A stretch of DNA of 10,100 bases from Nonlabens sp. GTDB taxonomy: Bacteria > Bacteroidota > Bacteroidia > Flavobacteriales > Flavobacteriaceae. Numbering within the stretch: position 1 is the first letter of the stretch; every line of letters starts with the position of its first letter. The notes under the pieces were generated by a model. That model did no database searches. It was not told where the DNA came from and was given only the letters and a program-made list of their open reading frames with translations. The stretch lies in the NCBI GenBank assembly GCA_023301395.1, contig JALZUY010000033.1, positions 1-10,100 of the forward strand. Reading direction: 5' to 3'. Made by a program: the position numbers and the translations under genes. Shown here one piece after another: positions 1 through 6,758 of the stretch.

Positions 1-416
1 TCTTTTTTAGTATGCTTTTCACTAAGTGATGTAATGTCAAACGAAGTAAAACTTACAGATAAATCAGGATTAGCGGCAACTGTCCAAGCAAGTTTTTGTG
101 ACTTCCCCATTTTTAATACGCTTATCACGGGAAATTTAATGGCATCAATTTTTTTAAACCGTACAGGAATTCCATATAAATACCAACCACGTGCAACACG
201 ATTATTGGACAGACTACTGAATCCGTTTTGCATAAAAAGGAATCCAATACTTAAAATAGTTAGTGCTACAAATGGAGCTGCTATAAGTAAGGTTTCTAAA
301 GTAAAATCATTATTGCTAATAGCTCTGTAGCTGTTTACAACTAAAAGTAAAATAATAAAAATGATCATTATTCCTTGATGTCCTGAGAAAGACCTTTCTA
401 ATCTTAAATGTTTCAT
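1..416 (-). CDS. Two-helix membrane protein of unknown function, C-terminus cut by the window edge
   Basis: An open minus-strand frame starts at an ATG (416-414) and runs without a stop to base 1, giving 138 complete codons; the 3' end lies outside the window. The product starts MKHLRLERSF. It has two hydrophobic stretches, at about residues 16-28 (IMIIFIILLLVV) and 43-64 (LLIAAPFVALTILSIGFLFM), joined by a short polar linker. A mixed, probably soluble region follows from about residue 65 (NGFSSLSNNRVARGWYLYGI). This suggests an inner-membrane protein with two helices close to the N-terminus; I do not recognise the family. A small beta-rich domain after two helices would fit a bacterial PH-like fold, but that is a guess. 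The ATG lies two bases after the pepT stop (TAA-GA-ATG), so the gene is probably co-transcribed and translationally coupled with pepT. The gene call is secure; the function is unknown. Confidence 0.8.
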   Translation of the reverse strand, partial: MKHLRLERSFSGHQGIMIIFIILLLVVNSYRAISNNDFTLETLLIAAPFVALTILSIGFLFMQNGFSSLSNNRVARGWYLYGIPVRFKKIDAIKFPVISVLKMGKSQKLAWTVAANPDLSVSFTSFDITSLSEKHTKK

Positions 417-418
417 TC

Positions 419-1648
419 TTATCGAGCTACTAACTCAGCAATTTTAACGATAACCTCAGTAGCTTTCATCATACTTTCAACTGGTACAAATTCATAAGGT
501 CCATGAAAGTTATGACCACCAGCAAATATATTAGGACATGGTAATCCCATGTAACTTAATTGAGATCCATCTGTTCCACCACGTATGGGCTTAATAAGTG
601 GTTCTATATTCAATTCACGCATTGCTTTCTCTGCGATATCTACAATATGCATTACTGGTTCTACTTTCTCACGCATATTGAAATATTGATCTTTTATTTC
701 AATACTGATTGCTTCTCTATCGTACTGGGCGTTTAAATCTGCAACCAGTTTATTCATCACCTCTTTACGAGCCTCAAAATGCTCTCGGTCATGATCTCTT
801 ATTATATATTGTAATTCTGTTTTTTCAACGGCACCTTTCATGTTGTGTAAGTGGAAAAATCCTTGATAACCTTCAGTATGTTCAGGTGTCTCCATTCTAG
901 GTAGCGATTCTATAAATTCTTGTGCGATGTACATAGAATTAATCATTTTTCCTTTTGCATATCCTGGATGGACTATTTTACCATGAAAAGTAACTACAGC
1001 ACCAGCGGCATTAAAGTTTTCATATTCTAGTTCACCTATTTGACTACCGTCCATGGTATATGCCCAATCTGCGCCAAATTTCTCTACATCAAATTTATGA
1101 GCTCCACGACCTATTTCTTCGTCTGGTGTGAAACCTATTTTAATGGTTCCGTGTTTAATAGATGGGTTATATATCATGACTTTCATAGCCGTCATAATTT
1201 CAGTAATGCCTGCTTTATCGTCTGCAGCAAGTAGGGTTGTCCCGTCGGTAGTGATTATAGTTTGACCTTTATACTGCGTTAAAGATTCAAAATAGTCTGG
1301 TGTGAGTACTAGATTGCTTCCTTTTAATGGGATATCGCCACCGTCATAATCGTGGATGATTTGTGGTTTAATATCTTTTCCTGTAAAATCTGGAGTACTA
1401 TCAAAATGGGATATAAAACCTATCACAGGTACATCATGATTCACATTTGATGGAAGTGTTGCCATTACATAAGCATTTTCATCAATGCTTACATCGCTCA
1501 TTCCCATATCAATCAATTCTTGATGTAATTTGCGTGCAAGATCCCATTGTTTCATTGTACTAGGAGTAGTGTCGCTAGCTGGATCAGATTCCGTATCTAT
1601 GGTAATGTAACTTATAAATCTATCGGTAATTTCTTTTTTATTAATCAT
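419..1648 (-). CDS. pepT: Peptidase T (tripeptide aminopeptidase, M20B family)
   Basis: This 409-residue protein has the length and motif order of peptidase T, a cytoplasmic dinuclear-zinc aminopeptidase that removes the N-terminal residue of tripeptides in the last steps of peptide use. Visible metal and catalytic positions, assigned by analogy with characterised PepT, are H81 and D83 in SHFDSTPDF, D143 in LLAADDKAG, E177/E178 in TPDEEIGRGAHKFD, D200 in YTMDGSQIGELEYE, and H382 in GGHNFHGPYEF. The M20 dimerisation (lid) domain should lie at about residues 207-320. RGGTDGSQLSYMGLP (356-370) is the usual substrate-binding segment near the C-terminus. There is no signal peptide. The ATG directly follows the TAG of the upstream gene (TAGATG), and the downstream membrane-protein gene starts two bases after the pepT stop, so it is the middle gene of a packed three-gene unit. 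All catalytic residues appear intact. Confidence 0.96.
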   Translation of the reverse strand: MINKKEITDRFISYITIDTESDPASDTTPSTMKQWDLARKLHQELIDMGMSDVSIDENAYVMATLPSNVNHDVPVIGFISHFDSTPDFTGKDIKPQIIHDYDGGDIPLKGSNLVLTPDYFESLTQYKGQTIITTDGTTLLAADDKAGITEIMTAMKVMIYNPSIKHGTIKIGFTPDEEIGRGAHKFDVEKFGADWAYTMDGSQIGELEYENFNAAGAVVTFHGKIVHPGYAKGKMINSMYIAQEFIESLPRMETPEHTEGYQGFFHLHNMKGAVEKTELQYIIRDHDREHFEARKEVMNKLVADLNAQYDREAISIEIKDQYFNMREKVEPVMHIVDIAEKAMRELNIEPLIKPIRGGTDGSQLSYMGLPCPNIFAGGHNFHGPYEFVPVESMMKATEVIVKIAELVAR

Positions 1649-2089
1649 CTAGTATCTGTAAATAGGTCTGTAAAGTTGGTTGAAATAGCTCTGTCTTCTT
1701 AATTGCTGCCAGGCTAGATTTGAATTACTGTAATTAGGGTTTTGAATGCTAATGCTGGAAGGTCTTGCCAGAGCATTTTGTCTTTGCTGTTGAAGTTGTA
1801 TTTTTCTTTCAAAGTGGTCGACTACGTTTGGAGTGTGTTCTTTTTGTTTTAGGGAGTGCGTTTCTTTATAAATTCCCATCATATCAATTGCTTCACGATC
1901 TCTAGTGACTGAAAATGCTCGCGGATCATTACGTAGATATTTACTATTAAAACTGAGTTTCACATTGATTTGAGGTTGAGGTAATACGTATAGATTGTAT
2001 TGCTCAAGCTCATTTCCAGTATCAATTTGTGCTTGAGAAACACTAACTAATAGGCCGAAAAGTATGAAAAAGACAAGTTTTTCTTTCAT
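1649..2089 (-). CDS. Small secreted or periplasmic Gln/Asn-rich protein, unknown function
   Basis: This 146-residue protein begins with a clear signal peptide: MKEK, the hydrophobic core LVFFILFGLLVSV, then SQAQ, with likely cleavage after the Ala. The mature part is polar. It contains VLPQPQINVKLSFNSKYL, then a charged stretch with DPRAFSVTRDREAIDMMGIY, a Gln-rich segment around residues 93-103 (RKIQLQQQRQNALA), and a Tyr/Arg/Asn-rich tail ending in QLYRPIYRY. There is no lipobox Cys and no T9SS tail, so I infer a periplasmic or loosely envelope-associated protein. I do not recognise the family. It is the first gene of the unit leading to pepT; its TAG directly abuts the pepT ATG, which implies coupled translation. 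Its promoter probably lies in 2090-2154, but no convincing one is visible. Confidence 0.8.
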   Translation of the reverse strand: MKEKLVFFILFGLLVSVSQAQIDTGNELEQYNLYVLPQPQINVKLSFNSKYLRNDPRAFSVTRDREAIDMMGIYKETHSLKQKEHTPNVVDHFERKIQLQQQRQNALARPSSISIQNPNYSNSNLAWQQLRRQSYFNQLYRPIYRY

Positions 2090-2113
2090 AGGATAAAGAT
2101 AGGCAATGTGTTG

Positions 2114-2129
2114 CGCTTTCGCGAAAGCG
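2114..2129. repeat. 16-bp perfect palindrome CGCTTTCGCGAAAGCG (intergenic copy)
   Basis: A perfect inverted repeat lies between the start of the small secreted-protein gene and the terminator of the T9SS gene upstream. An identical 16-mer occurs at 9325-9340 inside the kinase gene. It is strikingly GC-rich for this AT-rich window. Two copies in 10 kb are far above chance for a 16-mer, so it is probably a highly iterated genomic palindrome. Its role is unknown. Confidence 0.85.
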
Positions 2130-2154
2130 AAATCTTAAAAAATTAACTACAAAA

Positions 2155-2188
2155 AAGCGAGCCGTTTCCCCTATAAAACGGCTCGCTT
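2155..2188 (-). terminator. Rho-independent terminator of the LamG/beta-helix T9SS gene
   Basis: The arms AAGCGAGCCGTTT (2155-2167) and AAACGGCTCGCTT (2176-2188) form a perfect 13-bp stem around an 8-nt loop. Read on the minus strand, the stem runs directly into a T run (complement of the A run at 2151-2156). It lies about 80 nt after the stop of the gene ending at 2271. This is the strongest hairpin in the window, and it separates that gene from the pepT unit. Confidence 0.9.
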
Positions 2189-2226
2189 ATAAAATGTCCA
2201 TAATTCAATCAGGACTTTAACATTCT

Positions 2227-2260
2227 ACAACCACACTAAATTCCCATAAAAAGTGGTTGT
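2227..2260 (-). other. Weak hairpin just after the T9SS gene stop codon
   Basis: ACAACCAC (2227-2234) and GTGGTTGT (2253-2260) form a perfect 8-bp stem with an 18-nt loop. The stem ends 10 nt downstream of the stop codon of the gene ending at 2271. No T run follows on the minus strand, so it is not a terminator by itself. It may protect the 3' end of the transcript ahead of the strong terminator at 2155-2188, or it may be incidental. Confidence 0.45.
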
Positions 2261-2270
2261 TTTCATCTTC

Positions 2271-4493
2271 CTACTGCTTAATAAATTGTTTTGTTGCAAC
2301 TGCACCGTCATTTGTTGTTACTTTAATGATATACATCCCAGTTTTTAAGTTAGTTATGTGAATTGTTGAGCTTTGAGAAGCAGCTATTAATTGACCTTGA
2401 AGGTTATAAATATTTGCTGTTGCAAGAACGTTATTGTCAAGCGCTACAGTAATCATATCACTTGCAGGATTAGGATACAATCTGAATAATAGCTGGTTGT
2501 TGTCATTTAGACTAGCCGTTGTGTCATGTTCAAAAGCTCCCATGTCTATTTCTGTTCCTAGAATTCTCATGTTGCCGTTGAGATCTTCTACTATTGTTGC
2601 AGGAGTAAGATTTAAACTGCCTGTATCAATAGCAGGAGATGCAGTCATAAGAGTGAAATCATCATTTGCTACATCTGTAAATAATGGGTTTCCTGTGAGG
2701 TTATTGGATGCGTTTCCATTAAACGCTAGCGCAGTTAAATTATATTGAGAGTTAAGGTTGTTTGCAAGACTCATTCCTACAGTCCATATACCTAATTGTT
2801 GTATTTCTACATTATTTTCATCGAGATTATCCCAAATGATATTATTATATAGTCTTATTAGAACAACACCACTAATGCGTGTTGCGTTTACAATTATGTC
2901 ACCGGTCACGTTTGTTCCGGTAGCAAGAAATCTGTTGCGTGTAATTGTATTGCTGGATAACCTAACTTCTTGATCTGATGCGACGTTATCGCCTCTGAAC
3001 CAAAATAAACCAGATAAACCGTCTTCACTACCATTATCTTCTGTTAGGTTATCATAGACAAGATTGTTGTCTATGGATGTATTTGCAGATTTATTTGAAC
3101 CCAGCGTAATATAGTAGACAGTAGAGTGACGTGCTAGATTATTACGTATAATAGAATTCCTTATAGTAATAAATTGTCTAGCAAAACTTGCATTATCAAC
3201 ATTAAATCTAATAGTTCCTGAATTATGATTAACGTTATTTTCTATGATGCAATTCCTTAAAATAGTACTCTGAGTTCCATTAATTGCAGCACCTGATTTA
3301 TCATTAAGAGCAGCTCCACTTGCATGTCCATCACTTATAATAATACCGTCTATAATGACATCTTCACCAACTGGTTCTATGACATGATAAGCATTATCTA
3401 CTCTGGTGGGATTTGTGAAGGATAAAGTTGTATCATCATCTCCATTTAAATCTCCAGATAATATGGTGAGGTTTGTTTTAAAATCTCTTTGATCTAGTGC
3501 TGTTTCGGTTCCATTAAATCCTCCGTAGATTTGAGCATTTGCTCTTGGTTTAAAAGAAACATCTCTTCCAGTTCCATTTGAAGAAGTATAAGTTCCAGCT
3601 GCTAGCCAAATAGGCACATTAGCACTATTTGCAATTGCGTCGTCAAGAGAAGTATAAGCATTTGCCCAATCGGTACCGTTACTTGCGCCAGTAGCATTTT
3701 CATTTACATAAATTTCAGTTCCTATGGTTGCAGGAGCATTCTCAGTTGCTAGTGCTGTAATTTCACTTGTAGTTAGTGAGCGCTGGTAGTATCTTATATC
3801 ATCAAGTGTTCCTGGAAAACTGTTCCCTGGTGCGATAATGATTCTTGGATCAGTTAGAAAATTAGGTGTAGCGCTTCCTCCATTAGTAAGACGTAAATTA
3901 GATTGTACAATATTAGTTAATAATGTGCCATCTACATACATGTCAAAATCGATGGTACCACCGTTAACACTGGATGAAACAATAATATTATGCCATCCAT
4001 TGTCTAGTATAGATGGTAAACTAACTGCACCGTATCCAGAGGAAATATTTGTTGTATTAGGATTACTTCCTATCGCAAAGTATTCAAGAGCATTAGGTCT
4101 GTTTCCTACATTTTGACTTATTCTTACTTGTAAGTAGGTGCCTGTAGCACTATCAATAGTTAACATGTGTGATAGTCCAGAACTAACTTGTGATGCTGCG
4201 ACTTTCATCCAGAAACTAACGGTAACTTCTCGTTCATCTGTAGTGGCACCTTGTCTTAAGTTAACCATAGAACTATTAGTTGTTTGGATGGCGTTATTTG
4301 CCACGCCAGCTCTATCATCTACAGATGTATAATTATTGTTTGTAACAGTTAGAGTTCCCGTATTAGAGCTTCCTTGATCGACAAGGCTACCGTTAGTAAA
4401 GGTATATTCCCAAAAAGGATTTGCAGGTAGTTGAGCATTCACGCCTAAAGAAAACAGGAAAGCAATAGTTAATGAGAGTAGTATTTTTTTCAT
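2271..4493 (-). CDS. T9SS-secreted LamG-like and right-handed beta-helix surface protein
   Basis: This 740-residue multidomain exported protein has four parts. First is a signal peptide (MKKILLSLTIAFLFSLGVNA, cleavage before Q21). Second is a concanavalin/LamG-like domain at about 28-250, with TVSFWMKV, GWHNIIVSSSV, YVDGTLL and the closing LDDIRYYQRSLTTSEI typical of the family. Third is a right-handed beta-helix region at about 259-655, opened by IYVNENATGASNGTDWANAY and IWLAAGTY, continuing with Asn-rich rungs such as ILRNCIIENN and IDNNLVYDN, and closed by SPAIDTG, DLNGNMRI and EIDMGAFEHD, the choice-of-anchor Q pattern. Fourth is a T9SS type A sorting domain at about 668-740 (LFRLYPNPASDMITV, IYNLQGQLI, GMYIIKVTT, KQFIKQ). 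It is probably exported by the Sec and T9SS systems and then anchored or released at the cell surface. Polysaccharide or surface binding is plausible; no catalytic residues can be assigned. A 78-nt cassette (4514-4591) precedes it and a strong terminator follows. Confidence 0.93.
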   Translation of the reverse strand: MKKILLSLTIAFLFSLGVNAQLPANPFWEYTFTNGSLVDQGSSNTGTLTVTNNNYTSVDDRAGVANNAIQTTNSSMVNLRQGATTDEREVTVSFWMKVAASQVSSGLSHMLTIDSATGTYLQVRISQNVGNRPNALEYFAIGSNPNTTNISSGYGAVSLPSILDNGWHNIIVSSSVNGGTIDFDMYVDGTLLTNIVQSNLRLTNGGSATPNFLTDPRIIIAPGNSFPGTLDDIRYYQRSLTTSEITALATENAPATIGTEIYVNENATGASNGTDWANAYTSLDDAIANSANVPIWLAAGTYTSSNGTGRDVSFKPRANAQIYGGFNGTETALDQRDFKTNLTILSGDLNGDDDTTLSFTNPTRVDNAYHVIEPVGEDVIIDGIIISDGHASGAALNDKSGAAINGTQSTILRNCIIENNVNHNSGTIRFNVDNASFARQFITIRNSIIRNNLARHSTVYYITLGSNKSANTSIDNNLVYDNLTEDNGSEDGLSGLFWFRGDNVASDQEVRLSSNTITRNRFLATGTNVTGDIIVNATRISGVVLIRLYNNIIWDNLDENNVEIQQLGIWTVGMSLANNLNSQYNLTALAFNGNASNNLTGNPLFTDVANDDFTLMTASPAIDTGSLNLTPATIVEDLNGNMRILGTEIDMGAFEHDTTASLNDNNQLLFRLYPNPASDMITVALDNNVLATANIYNLQGQLIAASQSSTIHITNLKTGMYIIKVTTNDGAVATKQFIKQ

Positions 4494-4513
4494 GATTGTA
4501 ATTATTAAATTGA

Positions 4514-4591
4514 TTTACAATCACAAATTTGCAATAAGATACCCGTTGATTTTTACAAGAACTTATGAAGGTGCGTTTTCAACTTATGAAG
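4514..4591 (-). promoter_or_regulatory. Repeated promoter/operator cassette, copy 1 (upstream of the LamG/beta-helix gene)
   Basis: This is one of three near-identical 78-nt elements; it differs from copy 2 at five positions and from copy 3 at four. In the gene direction it has CTTCATAAGTT at 4591-4581 and again at 4570-4560, an exact 21-nt period. After 28 nt comes CAAATTTG (4531-4524), a 7/8 match to the Bacteroidota -7 box TAnnTTTG. The box lies 30 nt before the ATG, giving a leader of roughly 25 nt. There is no TTG at the usual -33 spacing; the nearest is 24 nt away. I infer an activator-dependent promoter whose paired sites resemble LytTR half-sites (TAAGTTGAA, TAAGTTCTT). A 9-bp inverted repeat at 4493-4501 and 4515-4523 ends at the start codon. 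Confidence 0.8.
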
Positions 4592-4613
4592 AGTTTGAAA
4601 CTAATGGAAATAC

Positions 4614-4654
4614 AAAAGCCGATTCCTCTTTTGTTTAAAGAAAAATCGGCTTTT
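4614..4654 (-). terminator. Rho-independent terminator of the BspA-repeat T9SS gene
   Basis: The arms AAAAGCCGATT (4614-4624) and AATCGGCTTTT (4644-4654) form a perfect 11-bp stem whose last four minus-strand bases are T. The 19-nt loop may pair further through CTTT and AAAG. The stem begins 17 nt after the stop at 4672 and sits just upstream of regulatory cassette copy 1, so it isolates that promoter from read-through. Confidence 0.8.
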
Positions 4655-4671
4655 CATGATTTTATTGGGAA

Positions 4672-6387
4672 CTAATATTTCACAAATTTGAAGCTAGTTG
4701 TTTTACTGTTATTTAAGCTTACTTGCACAATATATAACCCATCTTTCACAGATGATAAGTCTGTAATAGATTGTGAAGTGTTTTTTACTAACTGACCACT
4801 TAGATTATAAATGTTTAAGTGAATGATATCCTGTGAACTGTTGATCAGTAGGGTTCTAGTAAATTTATCATAGCTATAGTCTACTTCAAAAGAATCATAA
4901 GACTCATTACTGAGTGTGCATGAAGCTGTACTGTTAACTCCTAAGTCGTTGATTGTCCAATTATTAGGATTATTTGTCAATGCGTCACGGGCTGCTTGTG
5001 CGGCAGTACAATATGCTATTGAGGTGTCAAATCTAACATTAGGTTGTACATTTTGTTGTGACCATTGATCTAATAAACGACTGTAATTATCAATACTAAA
5101 ACTAGTTCCAGCATTGAAATCTTTAAGTATATTTTGCATAGTAGTAACTTGACTAATATCCCAACCGCTTATATCTTGATTAAAAGACGCTGCTGCTTGA
5201 AACATAGATTCCATCGTAGTTACACTACTAGTATCCCAAGTTCCTATATCTTGATTGAATGCAGTTGCGCTATTAAACATATTACGCATCTCAGTTACAT
5301 TACTCATATTCCAACTTGATATATCTTGATTGAAGGTAGCCGCCTGAGAAAACATATTTGACATTACTATTACTTGACTTGTGTTCCAAGTACTTATATC
5401 TTGATCAAATGCGGTACGATTAAATAATGACCCCATATATTGAACACTACTTGTGTCCCAAGTATTAAGAGGTTGATTAAAGGCAAAACATCTATTAAAA
5501 GTACCGTTCATATTTGTAACATTGCTTACATCCCAATTGTTTAAATCTTGATTGAATGAATGAGCAAAGCTAAATGTATTAGACAAACTAGTAATTCCAG
5601 AAATATCCCAGTTACCAATAGGTTGATTAAAAGTTTGTGCACCGTTAAAAGTATTCTCTAATCCTAGACCTTGTAAACTAGAAGTATTCCAGTTACCAAT
5701 AGATTGATTAAATGCCGTTGCATTTCTAAACATGCGAGAAAATGATGTTACACTAGAGGTGTTCCAATTGCTAATATCGTTATTGAATAAAGCAGCACTT
5801 TCAAACATGGCATACATATCTGTCACATTAGAAGTGTTCCAATTACCAATATCCCCATTAAAGGAAGAGTTAAGAAACATTTGCCCCATGAAATTAATAT
5901 TAGAAACGTCCCAATGGTTTAGATCAGGATTAGCTAATGATGATGTGCTAGAAAACATGTCACTGGTACTAGTTACTTGAGAAAGATCTGGCGCGTCGAT
6001 AGCGCTAATAATAGTCAGATTTGATGCGCCAGCAAACATTTGAGAGCATCTTCCCCATACTATATTTCCCCATTGTTTTATTTCAATCAATTTACTAAGA
6101 TTTGAAGATTGAAGACCACGAGCCGGATATATACCGCTTATAGAAACGTCATAATCTCCTGGTGTAGCATATGAGTGTGTGGAAGAAGACGTAGTAGTGG
6201 TCAAAGGTGAGCCGTCGCCCCAATCCACCGTATAATTGTAGTTGTAATTACTTTGTCGATTAATGTTTAGACTTTCATTAGGAGTGGTTATTCTATAGGT
6301 AGCTACAAAAGCATCAGGTATTAATTGAGCACTAGCATCCATCGTAAAAAGAAATGCTATAATTAAAAAAGGTAAATATTTTTTCAT
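4672..6387 (-). CDS. BspA-family (DUF285) repeat surface protein with T9SS sorting domain
   Basis: This 571-residue exported protein starts with a signal peptide (MKKYLPFLIIAFLFTMDASA, cleavage before Q21). A short PKD-like segment lies at about 45-86, with VDWGDGSPL and HSYATPGDYDVSISG. An array of about eleven 25-residue DUF285/BspA-like repeats runs from 153 to 420; its consensus is approximately F-N-Q-D-I-x-x-W-N/D-T/V-S-x-V-T-x-M-x-x-M-F. The repeat tryptophans fall at 159, 183, 208, 233, 260, 285, 310, 334, 359, 384 and 409. A degenerate repeat precedes the array (GRCSQMFAGASNLT). A linker contains C460 and C490, and a T9SS type A sorting domain covers about 498-571 (HLNIYNLSGQLV, DGLYIVQVSL, FKFVKY). 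BspA-like repeats in other bacteria mediate adhesion or matrix binding; that role is inferred here. Cassette copy 2 precedes the gene and a terminator follows it. Confidence 0.94.
   Translation of the reverse strand: MKKYLPFLIIAFLFTMDASAQLIPDAFVATYRITTPNESLNINRQSNYNYNYTVDWGDGSPLTTTTSSSTHSYATPGDYDVSISGIYPARGLQSSNLSKLIEIKQWGNIVWGRCSQMFAGASNLTIISAIDAPDLSQVTSTSDMFSSTSSLANPDLNHWDVSNINFMGQMFLNSSFNGDIGNWNTSNVTDMYAMFESAALFNNDISNWNTSSVTSFSRMFRNATAFNQSIGNWNTSSLQGLGLENTFNGAQTFNQPIGNWDISGITSLSNTFSFAHSFNQDLNNWDVSNVTNMNGTFNRCFAFNQPLNTWDTSSVQYMGSLFNRTAFDQDISTWNTSQVIVMSNMFSQAATFNQDISSWNMSNVTEMRNMFNSATAFNQDIGTWDTSSVTTMESMFQAAASFNQDISGWDISQVTTMQNILKDFNAGTSFSIDNYSRLLDQWSQQNVQPNVRFDTSIAYCTAAQAARDALTNNPNNWTINDLGVNSTASCTLSNESYDSFEVDYSYDKFTRTLLINSSQDIIHLNIYNLSGQLVKNTSQSITDLSSVKDGLYIVQVSLNNSKTTSFKFVKY
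5128..5931 (-). repeat. Coding tandem-repeat array, ~75-nt units (DUF285/BspA repeats)
   Basis: About eleven tandem units encode residues 153-420 of the surface protein. Ten consecutive tryptophan spacings are 24, 25, 25, 27, 25, 25, 24, 25, 25 and 25 residues. At DNA level, short blocks such as atatcttgattgaa recur about every 75 nt on the plus strand, but the units have diverged clearly. The array is therefore old or under selection for variation, not a recent expansion. Confidence 0.9.
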
Positions 6388-6402
6388 AATTGTATTAGTT
6401 GA

Positions 6403-6480
6403 TTTACAATCACAAATTTGCAGTAAGATGCCCGTTGATTTTTACGCGAACTTATGAAGATGCGTTTTCAACTTATGAAG
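6403..6480 (-). promoter_or_regulatory. Repeated promoter/operator cassette, copy 2 (upstream of the BspA-repeat gene)
   Basis: This 78-nt element has the layout of copies 1 and 3 and differs from copy 3 at three positions. CTTCATAAGTT occurs at 6480-6470 and 6459-6449 with a 21-nt period, and CAAATTTG (6420-6413) follows 28 nt later as a probable -7 box, 25 nt before the ATG. There is no TTG at -33. Half-sites in LytTR register are TAAGTTGAA and TAAGTTCGC. The leader inverted repeat is weaker here: only 6 bp, ATTGTA (6389-6394) with TACAAT (6405-6410). Confidence 0.8.
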
Positions 6481-6487
6481 GCTTTAG

Positions 6488-6511
6488 GAACTCGAACTCG
6501 AACTTGAAACG
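6488..6511. repeat. Four-unit hexamer tandem repeat behind cassette 2
   Basis: The plus strand reads GAACTC, GAACTC, GAACTT, GAAACG. It starts 8 nt beyond the distal CTTCATAAGTT site. A different four-unit hexamer repeat (7736-7759) starts at exactly the same offset behind cassette 3. It could be upstream promoter DNA (phased short motifs) or a relic of a duplicated region. Confidence 0.6.
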
Positions 6512-6664
6512 AAAAACATAATCAAAAACAGGAATCAAGAAACAACTATTCATGTCGAATGATTATAGGATTTATAATTTTTCAAACAAAACACGCAAAA
6601 GAATCTCACGGTAGCTGGATAGGTAAGTGTTTCTGGCCAATGAAAATTTGAGTTTAAATTATAA

Positions 6665-6689
6665 AGGGAAGTCCTAAAGAGACTTCCCT
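6665..6689 (-). terminator. Probable terminator of the 290-residue exported protein gene
   Basis: AGGGAAGTC (6665-6673) and GACTTCCCT (6681-6689) form a perfect 9-bp stem with a 7-nt loop, 69 nt after the stop at 6759. On the minus strand it is followed by the T-rich TTATAATTT, an imperfect U tract. On the plus strand the A run after it would not end transcription, and no plus-strand gene is present. Confidence 0.7.
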
Positions 6690-6758
6690 CCAAAAAAAAC
6701 ACTTAGTTTCTTGTGTTCAACTAAAAGCTTTACAACTAGATAAGAATTTATTTTGTTG

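Larger units (their letters stand above)
6388..6758. other. 371-nt intergenic region without a gene
   Basis: No credible coding frame is visible on either strand. From right to left it contains the terminator of the 290-residue protein gene (6665-6689), about 120 nt with nothing recognisable, a decamer gaatcaagaa (6532-6541) shared with 7777-7786, a four-unit hexamer repeat (6488-6511), and regulatory cassette copy 2 (6403-6480). Confidence 0.7.

Noticed and set aside
34..330. Plus-strand open frame of 98 codons at the left edge
   Set aside because: It lies antisense to a continuous minus-strand frame (1-416) that has coherent membrane-protein features and is coupled to pepT. The plus-strand translation has no recognisable features.
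2094..2101. TATCTTTA as a -7 promoter box for the small secreted-protein gene
   Set aside because: It matches TAnnTTTG at 7 of 8 positions but ends only 4 nt before the ATG, which would make the mRNA leaderless, and there is no TTG at -33 spacing. Support is too weak to annotate.
5134..5980. Plus-strand open frames and a CRISPR-like periodicity of about 75 nt
   Set aside because: The periodicity comes from the coding BspA/DUF285 repeats on the minus strand. Units are contiguous, diverged and in frame, with no constant repeat alternating with unique spacers.
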